Assembly: GCA_905215155.1 (NCBI GenBank)
Contig: CAJMPJ010000033.1
Coordinates: 1 to 39,603, forward strand
DNA length: 39,603 bases
DNA from: an uncultured bacterium
Lineage (GTDB): Bacteria; Bacillota; Clostridia; Lachnospirales; Lachnospiraceae
Direction: 5' to 3'
Shown here one piece after another: positions 17,021-25,014 of this stretch (its first letter is position 1; every line of letters starts with the position of its first letter). The notes below the pieces were generated by a model. It had not been told where the DNA came from, did no database searches, and worked only from the letters and a program-made list of their open reading frames with translations. A program made the translations under genes and the position numbers.

Positions 17021-18319
17021 ATGAGCTATACTGCAGTTGTTGGGTTTGTAGTTATGGTGTTAATTACAACGTTGTTATTAAAAAAGAAGGTCAGTCCGTT
17101 GTTTGCGTTTACGGTAATTCCGATTGCGGCTGCATTTCTGATTGGAGCCAGCGTAGCGGAGGTCAGCAGTTACGTGGAAAAGGGACTTGAAAAAACCAGA
17201 GATATTTTATTTGTCGTTTTCTTTTCTCTGCCATACTTTTCAGTTATGTCAGATGCGGGGCTTTTTAACCGGATTGTGGAAATTCTGCTGAAGAAAATGA
17301 AAGTCAGTGTGGGAGTCATTTGTGTCATCACGGTGCTGGTGGCCCTGATTGCGGAAATCGACGGCAGTGTTACTGCTACCTATTTAGTTACCATACCTAT
17401 GATGCTTCCGTTGTATAAAAAGCTGAAAATTGATCCCAAGGTTCTTATGTTTTTGTGCTCTGCTTCTATGTGTGCCCTGTTTGTGACACCTTGGAATTCC
17501 AGGAACTTACGTGCTTCCACCCTGCTTGGAGGAATTGATAGTCCCAATAATTATATTTTTATGAGTCTTTTGCCGCTGCTTATTATTTATGTTGCAATGT
17601 GCGTGGGTTCGGCAGTGATTATGGCTGGAGTTCAGAAGAAAAAGGGCGCGGGATTGACCGTGGAAGGACCCCAGCAGGAAATTAAGATGGAATATTCTGA
17701 GCTGGCACGTCCAAAGTTATTTTGGTTTAACTTACTGCTGACCATTGGAATTATTTTGGCTCTCGCCTTTGTCCCCTGTGACGATTACATCACATTTGCG
17801 ATTGGTTTGGTAATCGCACTGACCGTAAACTATCCGGATTTAAAGCTGCAGGATGAGCTGCTTAAAAAATATGGCAGGCAGATGTATTCGGTAGGCTGTG
17901 CGGTGTTCTTATCTGGTGTTGTAGTAGGTGTTTTGTCAGAAAGCGGAATGATGGATGCAATGGTAAATTTCCTGGTAAATATCATTCCGTCCAGTCTTGG
18001 CCCGTGGCTGTATCTGATCGTTGCTGTCCTAAGTATGCCGATGATGTTAGTATTTACCAACGATATATGGCAATATGCCTTTGTTCCGGTCGTAGCAGGA
18101 ATCAGTGGAAAGTACGGAATTCCCAACCAGGTCGTAGTGCTCACCCTTTTGATGAATATGGGGGCAATGGTTTCTCCGGTGGCGCAGCCCCAGATTTATC
18201 TGGCCTGTGACCTTGCAAAAGAGAAGCTGGCGGATTATGTAAAATTTTCATTCAAACCGCTTTGGATTCTTAACATTATGTGGCTGACTGCAGGATATAT
18301 TCTGGGGATTTTCAGATAG
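17021..18319 (+). CDS. CitMHS/ion-transporter superfamily carboxylate symporter, probably for glucarate
   Basis: Integral membrane protein of 432 residues with about eleven to twelve hydrophobic segments, a cytoplasmic charged loop near 205-230, and a repeat-like architecture as in CitMHS citrate transporters. Conserved-looking loop stretches are LIAEIDGSVTATYLVTIPMM (near 107-126) and MNMGAMVSPVAQPQIYLA near the C-terminus, which correspond to the substrate/ion loops of the superfamily. It follows gudD by 40 bases with GAGGAGGAGG before the ATG, and a strong terminator follows. Import of D-glucarate or a similar diacid is inferred from the gudD partner; a citrate-like substrate remains possible. 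Confidence 0.75.
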   Translation: MSYTAVVGFVVMVLITTLLLKKKVSPLFAFTVIPIAAAFLIGASVAEVSSYVEKGLEKTRDILFVVFFSLPYFSVMSDAGLFNRIVEILLKKMKVSVGVICVITVLVALIAEIDGSVTATYLVTIPMMLPLYKKLKIDPKVLMFLCSASMCALFVTPWNSRNLRASTLLGGIDSPNNYIFMSLLPLLIIYVAMCVGSAVIMAGVQKKKGAGLTVEGPQQEIKMEYSELARPKLFWFNLLLTIGIILALAFVPCDDYITFAIGLVIALTVNYPDLKLQDELLKKYGRQMYSVGCAVFLSGVVVGVLSESGMMDAMVNFLVNIIPSSLGPWLYLIVAVLSMPMMLVFTNDIWQYAFVPVVAGISGKYGIPNQVVVLTLLMNMGAMVSPVAQPQIYLACDLAKEKLADYVKFSFKPLWILNIMWLTAGYILGIFR

Positions 18320-18340
18320 ACAACCAATTAACATACGAAT

Positions 18341-18387
18341 GCCCCGATCCGGGATAAAAGTATGATGTATGATTCCCGGATCGGGGC
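18341..18387. terminator. Bidirectional terminator between glucarate operon and LacI gene
   Basis: Perfect 14-base-pair GC-rich stem, GCCCCGATCCGGGA at 18341-18354 with its complement at 18374-18387, loop of 19 bases. It lies between convergent gene ends; T runs are short on both sides. Confidence 0.75.
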
Positions 18388-18406
18388 GTTTGAGTGCAGC
18401 AGCGGA

Positions 18407-19393
18407 TTATTGTTTTAGAGAATTTCTTAGAGTAATATTGGGAAGAATCTCTTTGCGTCTCAATTTCGGGTTTTGAAATTGCTTGTTGAGCATCAAAAGA
18501 CATTCGGCAGCCATTGTTTCAATGGGGATCTGTATGGTGCTTAACGATGGATTAAGAAATTCATTAATATGCGTCAGACCATTTCCGATGGCCAGGATCT
18601 CGATGTCCTCGGGAATGTGAATCTGATGTTCGTAACAGTAGTGCATGATGCCAAGAGCAATCATATCACTGGCAGTATAAATCACACTGGTTGATTGAAA
18701 ATCTATCTTGGATGCGATCTGGTAGCCATCATAGGATTGATTGGACGCTACATCCCACTCCACATATTCCTGTGAGTTTTCCGATAAAAGCTTTTTCAGC
18801 GTGGTATCACGTATCTTCATACCTTCAAAAGCATGAGGAGCCTTTACAATAGCAATTTTGCCTTTATTTTTTAGCAGACTGAACGCCTTACGGGCAATTG
18901 CAGAGTCATCTACATAGACGCTGCTTAAATTCTCCAAAATACGATTGTATAAAACAACAGGGACCGTCGGCTTTAATGTTGAGAGAAACTTTAAGTCCTC
19001 CTCGCCGGCATTTGCAATCAATGCCCCATGAAAGCTGGAAACGGAGATAAGGGACTCCTCTTTGGAAAGGGTATTATTTTCATAGGGATAGATAATAACA
19101 TCATAGGATAAGTTGGAATCCCTGATCTGCTGCTGGACCCCTTTTAAAAAACGGGCAAGCATAATATCGCGAAAGTCGGTTGTCCAGTACAGAGCGATCG
19201 TCTTACGGGTATCAGGAACCCGCAGCCGTTTTGCAGACAAATTAATCTGATAATTTAATTCCTTTACGGCCTGTAACACCTTTTCCTGGGTTTCCTTCGG
19301 TATTTTTCTTTCTTCACTTTTGCCATTTATAACGATCGAAACGGTGCTTTTGGATACACCGGCCAGATTTGCAACTTCTCTGATTCCCGCCAT
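18407..19393 (-). CDS. LacI-family regulator of the PTS/AtuA operon
   Basis: The 328-residue protein has the LacI helix-turn-helix and hinge (IREVANLAGVSKSTVSIVIN, then the region to about residue 60) and a periplasmic-binding-like effector domain. It is divergent from the PTS gene. An 18-base palindrome centred on ACCGGT at the PTS start site is its probable operator, and its own promoter overlaps the PTS -35 box. ATG 19393 has GAGGAG nine bases upstream. The inducer is unknown, probably the PTS substrate or its phosphate. Confidence 0.9.
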   Translation of the reverse strand: MAGIREVANLAGVSKSTVSIVINGKSEERKIPKETQEKVLQAVKELNYQINLSAKRLRVPDTRKTIALYWTTDFRDIMLARFLKGVQQQIRDSNLSYDVIIYPYENNTLSKEESLISVSSFHGALIANAGEEDLKFLSTLKPTVPVVLYNRILENLSSVYVDDSAIARKAFSLLKNKGKIAIVKAPHAFEGMKIRDTTLKKLLSENSQEYVEWDVASNQSYDGYQIASKIDFQSTSVIYTASDMIALGIMHYCYEHQIHIPEDIEILAIGNGLTHINEFLNPSLSTIQIPIETMAAECLLMLNKQFQNPKLRRKEILPNITLRNSLKQ

Positions 19394-19447
19394 CTATACA
19401 TACTCCTCAAAAATGATCATTTATTTTTGTATCTTTTTAATAAATCT

Positions 19448-19476
19448 ATCATACCAAAAAGAAAAGATGTTGACAA
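19448..19476 (-). promoter_or_regulatory. Promoter of the LacI gene (minus strand)
   Basis: TTGTCA (19471-19476) and TATGAT (19448-19453), 17-base spacer. Its -35 shares five bases with the -35 of the opposite-facing PTS promoter. Confidence 0.65.
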
Positions 19477-19498
19477 GTAATTAGTAGAACGTTATACT
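19470..19498 (+). promoter_or_regulatory. Promoter of the PTS/AtuA operon
   Basis: TTGACA (19470-19475), 17-base spacer, TATACT (19493-19498): a near-consensus sigma-A promoter about 85 bases before the EIIBC start. Confidence 0.8.
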
Positions 19499-19507
19499 GA
19501 AAATATC

Positions 19508-19525
19508 AAGTAAACCGGTCTACTT
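19508..19525. promoter_or_regulatory. LacI-type operator at the PTS start site
   Basis: AAGTAAACCGGTCTACTT is an 18-base palindrome with one mismatched pair and the central CG step typical of LacI-family sites. It begins ten bases after the -10 box, so bound repressor would block initiation. Confidence 0.75.
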
Positions 19526-19583
19526 AATGGGGAAGGAGATGTGCGGAGTCCAGATCATGACTGGCCTCCCATAAAAAAGAAAA

Positions 19584-20993
19584 ATGGCAGACAATAAGAT
19601 GATTGCCGAAAGTGTATTACAGACTGTAGGCGGAAGAAAAAATGTAATTGATGTTACACATTGTATGACCCGGTTAAGATTTCGATTAAAAGACGAGTCG
19701 ATTGCCAAGGATGATGAAATTAAAAAAATTGACGGGGTTTTGAGTGTAGTAAGAAACGGGGGGCAGGTACAGGTCGTGATTGGCCCCCAGGTTGCCAAGG
19801 TATATGAAGAATTACAGAAACTTGACAGCCCTTCGGAAAAAGGACCTGTAATAGAAGAGACAGATGGATCATCACAATCCAAAGGAAAACAAAAAAAGAC
19901 ATTCAAGGATGTTATAAACAACATCATAGGAGCTTTGGCAGGCTGCCTGACTCCTCTGATTCCGGTACTGCTTTGCTGCGGTATGGCGAAGATGCTGGCC
20001 TCCGTTCTTGGACCCAATCTTTTTAACGTCCTGGATACGGAAAGCCATATGTTTATTCTGCTGACCATGGTCGGCGATGCAGGATTTTATTTCCTGCCGA
20101 TCATCATTGGTTATACGGCTGCCAAGCGGTTTGGAATGACACCGGTCATGGGCATGCTGTTTGGTGCGATCCTGGTTCATCCGACCTTGATCAAATTAGC
20201 AACGGAAGGAACCGCGTTCAGCGTATATGGGATTCCGGCTTCCGTACAGAACTATACTTCTACCGTATTTCCTATCTTTCTGACGGTATGGATCGGTTCC
20301 TATGTGGAAAAGTTCCTGCGCAAACACATTCCTGATACGATTCAGGTCATCGGGGTTCCTCTGATTACCGTGGCTGTTATGCTCCCGGTGGAACTCTGCC
20401 TGTGCGCTCCTTTTGGATACTACGTGGGCAATGGGATTGCAACGGGACTGGTAGCACTGAATCACGTTGCAGGCCCTTTGGCGGTAGCCGTTCTTGCAGG
20501 CAGCTGGACGCTTCTGGTACTGTGCGGAATGCATGTTGCACTGGTTCCCTTTGTAGTCACCAGCTTTGCAACTCTTGGATATGATACTTTTATTGTTCCT
20601 GCGATGTTTGCCGGAAGCTGGGCGACCTTCGGTTGTATGCTGGCTGTTCTGGTACTGGTTAAAGATAAGAAAAAACGTACATTGTATTCCGGATATGTGT
20701 TTGCATGGCTCATCGGAGGGGTAGGAGAACCCTACAAATATGGGGTACAGATCCCATACCGGACCCCGCTGTACGCAAGTGTGATCTCTGGTACGCTGAC
20801 CGGATTGATTGCCGGTTTGATGCATCTGACTGCAAATGTACTGAATACTGCAAATGGAATTTACTCCTTTGCCGGTTTCCTGGGCGGTGATATGAAAAAT
20901 TATATTGCCCTGATTGTGACGACCGTAGCTGGAACGATTATTGGTTTTATTACGATGTATGTTATGAAAATTGATGAAAGCCTTGTAGAATAA
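19584..20993 (+). CDS. PTS EIIBC permease, glucose/beta-glucoside superfamily
   Basis: Takes up and phosphorylates a sugar or sugar derivative across the membrane. EIIB occupies residues 1-80 with the phosphorylated cysteine C27 in THCMTRLRF; a linker rich in Ser/Lys/Glu follows, then EIIC (about 110-465) with ten or so hydrophobic segments and the GGVGEPYKYGV loop, the counterpart of GxxEP. No EIIA domain is fused or adjacent, so a general EIIA from elsewhere is needed. The ATG at 19584 has no good ribosome site; the strong AAGGAG at 19533-19538 is 46 bases earlier and precedes a tiny leader frame. The substrate cannot be read from sequence; the downstream MBL and AtuA genes are not usual for beta-glucosides. 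Confidence 0.88.
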   Translation: MADNKMIAESVLQTVGGRKNVIDVTHCMTRLRFRLKDESIAKDDEIKKIDGVLSVVRNGGQVQVVIGPQVAKVYEELQKLDSPSEKGPVIEETDGSSQSKGKQKKTFKDVINNIIGALAGCLTPLIPVLLCCGMAKMLASVLGPNLFNVLDTESHMFILLTMVGDAGFYFLPIIIGYTAAKRFGMTPVMGMLFGAILVHPTLIKLATEGTAFSVYGIPASVQNYTSTVFPIFLTVWIGSYVEKFLRKHIPDTIQVIGVPLITVAVMLPVELCLCAPFGYYVGNGIATGLVALNHVAGPLAVAVLAGSWTLLVLCGMHVALVPFVVTSFATLGYDTFIVPAMFAGSWATFGCMLAVLVLVKDKKKRTLYSGYVFAWLIGGVGEPYKYGVQIPYRTPLYASVISGTLTGLIAGLMHLTANVLNTANGIYSFAGFLGGDMKNYIALIVTTVAGTIIGFITMYVMKIDESLVE

Positions 20994-21024
20994 CCAGAGC
21001 AGAATGTGTAAGGAGGAAGCTGTT

Positions 21025-21849
21025 ATGAGCAATTATGGCTATACCCATGAGAAATTAAGTCCCCATCTTTGGCGCATCATTGATCGCACTGGTGTCTGCT
21101 GTTATCTGGTTGAAGGGACAGAGAAAGCCTGTTTGCTGGATACCACCAACGGACTGGGAGATATAAAGGAATATGTCCAGAGGCTGACGGATCGTCCGGT
21201 TTTTGTTGTGCTCACCCATGCCCATCTGGACCATATGGGGTCGTCAGGCTTGTTTGAGGAAGTGTATCTCAATAGGGAAGACCTTCCGGTTTACCGTTTT
21301 AAAACAAGTACAGAACACCGTCTTTCCGATGCGAGGAACCGTTTAAAGCTTCAGGTATCCGATATAAGCGAACTTCCTCCTGTTTATGCTGGAGAATTCC
21401 GTCCGCTTACGGATGGCCAGTGCTTTGATCTGGGCGGGATCACGATTGAAATGATTTCCGTGAAAGGACATACCCCAGGCATGATGTGTGCATTGCTGAA
21501 GGAAGAGCGTATCATTATTTTTGGTGATGCATGCGGGGTTGCGGTGATGCTGATGGATGAGTTCTCATCCAATGTATCCGAATACCGGCAAAGCCTGCTG
21601 CATCTGAAGGAATATGAAGACCAGTATGATGTGGTATATCGGAACCATGGCACATTTACCTCACCAAAAGAGCTGCTTGATCATGTGATTGAATGCTGTG
21701 ATCTTGTATTGGCAGGAAAAGATGATCACGTTCCAATAAAGCTCTATGGGCATGACCTGTTTCTCTGTCACCAGCTTAAACCTGGAACGCATGAACGTAT
21801 GGACGGAAAAGAAGGAAATCTTCTCTATCTGCCGGAAAAAGTCAAATAG
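21025..21849 (+). CDS. Metallo-beta-lactamase-fold hydrolase
   Basis: The 274-residue protein has a full binuclear metal site: H65, H67, D69 and H70 in THAHLDHMG, H149 in KGHTPGMM, D168 in FGDACG and H208 in YRNHGTF. Such enzymes hydrolyse esters, thioesters, lactones or phosphodiesters; here the PTS and AtuA neighbours suggest a sugar-phosphate lactone or (thio)ester intermediate, which is inference. ATG 21025 has AAGGAGG upstream; an ATG seven codons earlier contains that ribosome site and is not used. It sits 31 bases after EIIBC in the same operon. Confidence 0.85.
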   Translation: MSNYGYTHEKLSPHLWRIIDRTGVCCYLVEGTEKACLLDTTNGLGDIKEYVQRLTDRPVFVVLTHAHLDHMGSSGLFEEVYLNREDLPVYRFKTSTEHRLSDARNRLKLQVSDISELPPVYAGEFRPLTDGQCFDLGGITIEMISVKGHTPGMMCALLKEERIIIFGDACGVAVMLMDEFSSNVSEYRQSLLHLKEYEDQYDVVYRNHGTFTSPKELLDHVIECCDLVLAGKDDHVPIKLYGHDLFLCHQLKPGTHERMDGKEGNLLYLPEKVK

Positions 21850-21903
21850 AAAGAACTCCGTCCGCTGATAAAAGCAAAGAGGATAGTAAAAAGATCTGCT
21901 GGG

Positions 21904-21958
21904 GCAAGGCGAATAGGTATGTGACTGGCAGTCGCATACCTATTCATCTATCCCTTGC
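21904..21958 (+). other. Strong intercistronic hairpin before the AtuA-type gene
   Basis: Arms 21911-21926 (GAATAGGTATGTGACT) and 21930-21945 pair over 16 bases with a single G-U pair and a three-base loop. An outer stem GCAAGG (21904-21909) with CCTTGC (21953-21958) extends it past an internal loop. It has no following T run and ends 8 bases before the purine-rich ribosome site of the next gene, so it is more likely an mRNA stability, processing or translation-control element than a terminator. Confidence 0.7.
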
Positions 21959-21977
21959 GGTGGAAAGAAGGAAGAGT

Positions 21978-23336
21978 ATGAAGCAAATTAGAATTGGTTC
22001 GGGTGCAGGCTATGGAGGCGACCGGATTGAACCGGCGATTGATTTAATAAAGCGTGGAAATCTGGACTACATTATATTTGAGTGTCTGGCAGAGCGTACC
22101 ATTTCTCTTGCACAGAAAGCAAAGCAGAAAAATCCGGAACTCGGTTATAACGAACTGTTTGAATACCGGTTCGATAAGATACTGGATGCATTAAAGGACC
22201 ATAAGGTAAAAGTTGTCACCAATATGGGCGCAGCAAATCCGGAGAGTGCGGCAAAACTTTGTTTGGCTATGGCAAGGAAAAAGGGTATTACCAGGCTTAA
22301 AATCGCTTATGTATTAGGAGATGATATCAGTGACCGTCTTGAAAATTACCTGGATTACCAGGTGCTTGAAACAGGCGGAAGATTATCCGATATACAAGGA
22401 ACCATTTTATCGGCAAATGGCTATATCGGCATCAAAGGGATCGTCCAGGCACTGAGGGACGGGGCAGATATCATCATCACCGGAAGAGTTGCAGACCCGT
22501 CTCTTTCTTTAGGACCTTTGTGTTATGAATTCGGATGGGACATGGATGATTATGATAAATTGGGAAAAGGAACCTGGATCGGTCATCTTCTGGAATGTGC
22601 CGGACAGGTGACAGGCGGCTATTTTGCTGATCCGGGTTACAAGGAAGTTCCGGAATTATGGAATCTGGGTTTTCCAATGATCGAGGTGGATGAAGATGGC
22701 AACGGGATTGTCACCAAGCTACCCGGAACAGGGGGGATGGTGACTAAGGAGACTGTACAGGAGCAGACCCTTTACGAAATCCAGGACCCGGAAAACTATT
22801 TTACCCCGGATGTGATTGCAGATTTCAGTAAAGTAAGAATTGAGGAAGTCGGGAAAGACCGGGTGCGGATTTTTGGTGCATCTGGAAAAGCGCCCACTGG
22901 AAACTATAAAACCAGTGTGGGATACCATGACTGCTACATTGGGGAAGGACAGATCAGCTATGGCGGAGGCAATGCAGTGGCAAAAGCACAGCTGGCAAAA
23001 GAAATTTTGGAGAAACGGTTTGAACAAATCGGACTTGCTTATGAAGAAATCCGCTATGATTTTATCGGATTAAATTCCTTATATGGAGATTCCATTTCAA
23101 AACAGTTAAATACAGGTAATTGTTCTGAAGTAAGGCTGAGAGTGGCAGCGCGTGTGAAAACCATGGAGGAAGCAACTCTGGTGGGAAATGAAGTGGAGGC
23201 TTTGTATACCAACGGACCGTCAGGCGGAGGGGGAGCAACAAAGAATATAAAGGATATCGTTAGCATTGCATCTATATTTATTCCGGTTGAGGATTTTAAG
23301 ATATCGGTTGGATATCTGGAGGTAAATGAACAATGA
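21978..23336 (+). CDS. AtuA-family protein (DUF1446), main domain
   Basis: The 452-residue protein matches the acyclic terpene utilisation AtuA family: N-terminal IRIGSGAGYGGDRIEPAIDL, then NMGAANPESAAKLC, ITGRVADPSLSLGPL, and GGYFADPGYKEVP. AtuA is needed for citronellol/geraniol breakdown in Pseudomonas but its reaction is not defined, and many relatives occur outside terpene pathways. Here it lies in a PTS operon, which points to a sugar-derived substrate. ATG 21978 has GAAGGAAG upstream; a longer frame from 21921 runs through a hairpin and is rejected. It overlaps the next gene by four bases (ATGA). The C-terminal AtuA domain is encoded separately. Confidence 0.85.
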   Translation: MKQIRIGSGAGYGGDRIEPAIDLIKRGNLDYIIFECLAERTISLAQKAKQKNPELGYNELFEYRFDKILDALKDHKVKVVTNMGAANPESAAKLCLAMARKKGITRLKIAYVLGDDISDRLENYLDYQVLETGGRLSDIQGTILSANGYIGIKGIVQALRDGADIIITGRVADPSLSLGPLCYEFGWDMDDYDKLGKGTWIGHLLECAGQVTGGYFADPGYKEVPELWNLGFPMIEVDEDGNGIVTKLPGTGGMVTKETVQEQTLYEIQDPENYFTPDVIADFSKVRIEEVGKDRVRIFGASGKAPTGNYKTSVGYHDCYIGEGQISYGGGNAVAKAQLAKEILEKRFEQIGLAYEEIRYDFIGLNSLYGDSISKQLNTGNCSEVRLRVAARVKTMEEATLVGNEVEALYTNGPSGGGGATKNIKDIVSIASIFIPVEDFKISVGYLEVNEQ

Positions 23337-23638
23337 AATTAAAAGAAATCGCACATTCAAGAACCGGAGATAAGGGGAATATCTCCATTATATCTGTCAT
23401 TGCATATCATGATGAAGATTATGCATTTATAAAAGAAAAAGTGACGGAAGAACGGGTAAAAGAGTATTTTAAGGATATTGTTCATGGGAAGGTGACCAGA
23501 TACGAGATCGAGACGATCAGCGCCCTGAATTTTGTAATGGAGGATGCTTTGGGCGGCGGTATCACACGCTCTCTGGCGATGGATATGCATGGGAAATCTC
23601 TTGGAAGCGCTCTGTTAGAGATGGAAATAGAAGAATAA
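23333..23638 (+). CDS. AtuA C-terminal domain protein
   Basis: The 101-residue protein corresponds to the C-terminal domain fused to longer AtuA proteins: it has AHSRTGDKGNISIISVIAY near the start and ALNFVMEDALGGGITRSLAM further on. Its ATG overlaps the stop of the main AtuA gene (ATGA), so the two are translationally coupled and very probably form a two-subunit complex. It is the last gene of the PTS operon; a terminator follows. Confidence 0.85.
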   Translation: MKLKEIAHSRTGDKGNISIISVIAYHDEDYAFIKEKVTEERVKEYFKDIVHGKVTRYEIETISALNFVMEDALGGGITRSLAMDMHGKSLGSALLEMEIEE

Positions 23639-23660
23639 GAGTGTAAGGACAGGGTTACAT

Positions 23661-23703
23661 ATGCCCCGGTATTGTGTCAGCTTCAGCTGCAGTACCGGGG
23701 CAT
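23661..23703. terminator. Bidirectional terminator between PTS/AtuA operon and LacI gene
   Basis: ATGCCCCGGTA (23661-23671) pairs perfectly with 23693-23703 over eleven bases; the stem can extend inward with weaker pairs. It lies between convergent gene ends. T runs are poor. Confidence 0.7.
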
Positions 23704-23723
23704 GAACCGTTAAAATGGAAAAA

Positions 23724-24755
23724 TCAGAAAGGACCGGATGTATCTCTCGAAATCAGTACAGGAGGAATGACCTTATGGACCACCTTCTCCAAAGGGACCG
23801 GTCTTCTTTTTTTCCGCTCGTTCATCTGCACAACAAGAAGCTCCATGGCAGCAAGGGCTATTTTATCAATCTGCTGGCCCACGGTGCTGGTTGGTATGAC
23901 GGCCTCCCTGGATATGGGGGAATCATCAAATCCTATGATGCGGTAGTCAGCAGGCAGGGACCCGTGTTTTCTGATGAGGGTGTTGACCAGCATATTCGCA
24001 TACGTGTCATTGGCAAGAAATATCCCCTTTTTTTTGCCGCTATAGTTCTGATCCAGATATTCTACCACTTCTCTGATGCAATTTAAATTATCCTGATAGG
24101 TATCCCCAAAGTCTTTCAGTATCAGTTCATGAGGGATTTGGTGTTCCCCGCATAAATCAAGAAATCCTTTGATCCGCCCATAAGCAGGAATTTCCGGAGG
24201 GACATCTACATTGACATGGATCAATATGTCACAGTTATTTTTATATAAAAGGCTGGCTGCCTGAATCCCTCCCATATAATTATCCGTGTTTACACTGCAG
24301 GTGTATTTGTCTTCCCGTTCAATGGTTACGATCGGAAGGTTATAAGAGGCCAGTTCTTTTGAGGAGATGGTGTGGCTTAAAACAATCATTCCTTCAATTT
24401 TGTAAGCCAAAAGTTCCTGGATATACTGACGTTCAATGTCTTCCTTTGAGTTTCCTGCAAAAACAAGAAATTTGTAGCCATATGTTTGATAAGTGGAAAG
24501 AATATGGTTTAACATTTCAGAGTAATAGTGGAGATACAAATTAGGAATAATGATTCCAACAAACTCTGTTTTGCCGCTGGCCAAAATTTTTGCAACTTTA
24601 TTTTCCTTATAATCCAGTTCCACCAGGGCTTTTGCGATGATTTCCTGGTTTTCTAAAGTCAGGGAATCAGGATTATTAAAGTAGCGGGAAATTGTAGTTT
24701 TGGAAAAGTTTGTGTAGTTTGCTATATCTTCAAAGGTTATATTCTTTTTTTTCAT
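23724..24755 (-). CDS. LacI-family regulator of the fructoside ABC/GH32 operon
   Basis: The 343-residue protein has a LacI helix-turn-helix (ITFEDIANYTNFSKTTISRYFNN is its start region) and an effector domain with GIIIPNLYLHYYSEML and IIGFDDSPIS stretches. It diverges from the ABC permease gene, and two perfect palindromes with CCGG/ACCGGT cores lie in the shared region. ATG 24755 has GGGGA seven bases upstream. The GH32 in the target operon suggests sucrose, a fructo-oligosaccharide or a phosphate derivative as inducer. Confidence 0.9.
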   Translation of the reverse strand: MKKKNITFEDIANYTNFSKTTISRYFNNPDSLTLENQEIIAKALVELDYKENKVAKILASGKTEFVGIIIPNLYLHYYSEMLNHILSTYQTYGYKFLVFAGNSKEDIERQYIQELLAYKIEGMIVLSHTISSKELASYNLPIVTIEREDKYTCSVNTDNYMGGIQAASLLYKNNCDILIHVNVDVPPEIPAYGRIKGFLDLCGEHQIPHELILKDFGDTYQDNLNCIREVVEYLDQNYSGKKKGIFLANDTYANMLVNTLIRKHGSLPADYRIIGFDDSPISREAVIPTSTVGQQIDKIALAAMELLVVQMNERKKRRPVPLEKVVHKVIPPVLISRDTSGPF

Positions 24756-24796
24756 GGATTCATCCCCAGTTCTTCTTTAATTTGACCGCATACTAA

Positions 24797-24825
24797 ATCA
24801 TAGCAAAAAGTTATAAAAATTGCAA
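24797..24825 (-). promoter_or_regulatory. Promoter of the LacI gene (minus strand)
   Basis: TTGCAA (24820-24825) and TATGAT (24797-24802) with 17 bases between. The palindrome at 24838-24853 lies just upstream of its -35. Confidence 0.6.
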
Positions 24826-24837
24826 TTGCGAAAGTTT

Positions 24838-24853
24838 CCGGTTACGTAACCGG
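24838..24853. promoter_or_regulatory. LacI-type operator 1
   Basis: CCGGTTACGTAACCGG is a perfect 16-base palindrome with a central CG, positioned upstream of the minus-strand lacI promoter and 121 bases (centre to centre) from operator 2. Confidence 0.6.
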
Positions 24854-24920
24854 TTTTGTAAATACTATACAAAAAGAAGACGGGAAAAACAGGAATATTT
24901 GCCAAAAAATATTTTAGAGA

Positions 24921-24949
24921 TTGACGTCTTATGGAGAACGCATTACAAT
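24921..24949 (+). promoter_or_regulatory. Promoter of the fructoside ABC/GH32 operon
   Basis: TTGACG (24921-24926), 17-base spacer, TACAAT (24944-24949). It shows that a reading frame starting at 24931 is not the true gene start. Confidence 0.75.
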
Positions 24950-24957
24950 ATAACCAT

Positions 24958-24975
24958 AAAGTAACCGGTTACTTT
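24958..24975. promoter_or_regulatory. LacI-type operator 2 at the ABC start site
   Basis: AAAGTAACCGGTTACTTT is a perfect 18-base palindrome beginning nine bases after the -10 box, directly followed by a further ACCGGTTA half-like repeat at 24976-24983. It has the same position relative to the promoter as the operator of the PTS locus. Confidence 0.8.
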
Positions 24976-25014
24976 ACCGGTTATTATATGCGGCACCGTG
25001 AGAAAGGGGAAAAA

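Noticed and set aside
24931..25014. Upstream extension of the first ABC permease frame
   Set aside because: It crosses the -10 box (24944-24949) and the start-site operator (24958-24975) and has no ribosome site; ATG 25015 does.
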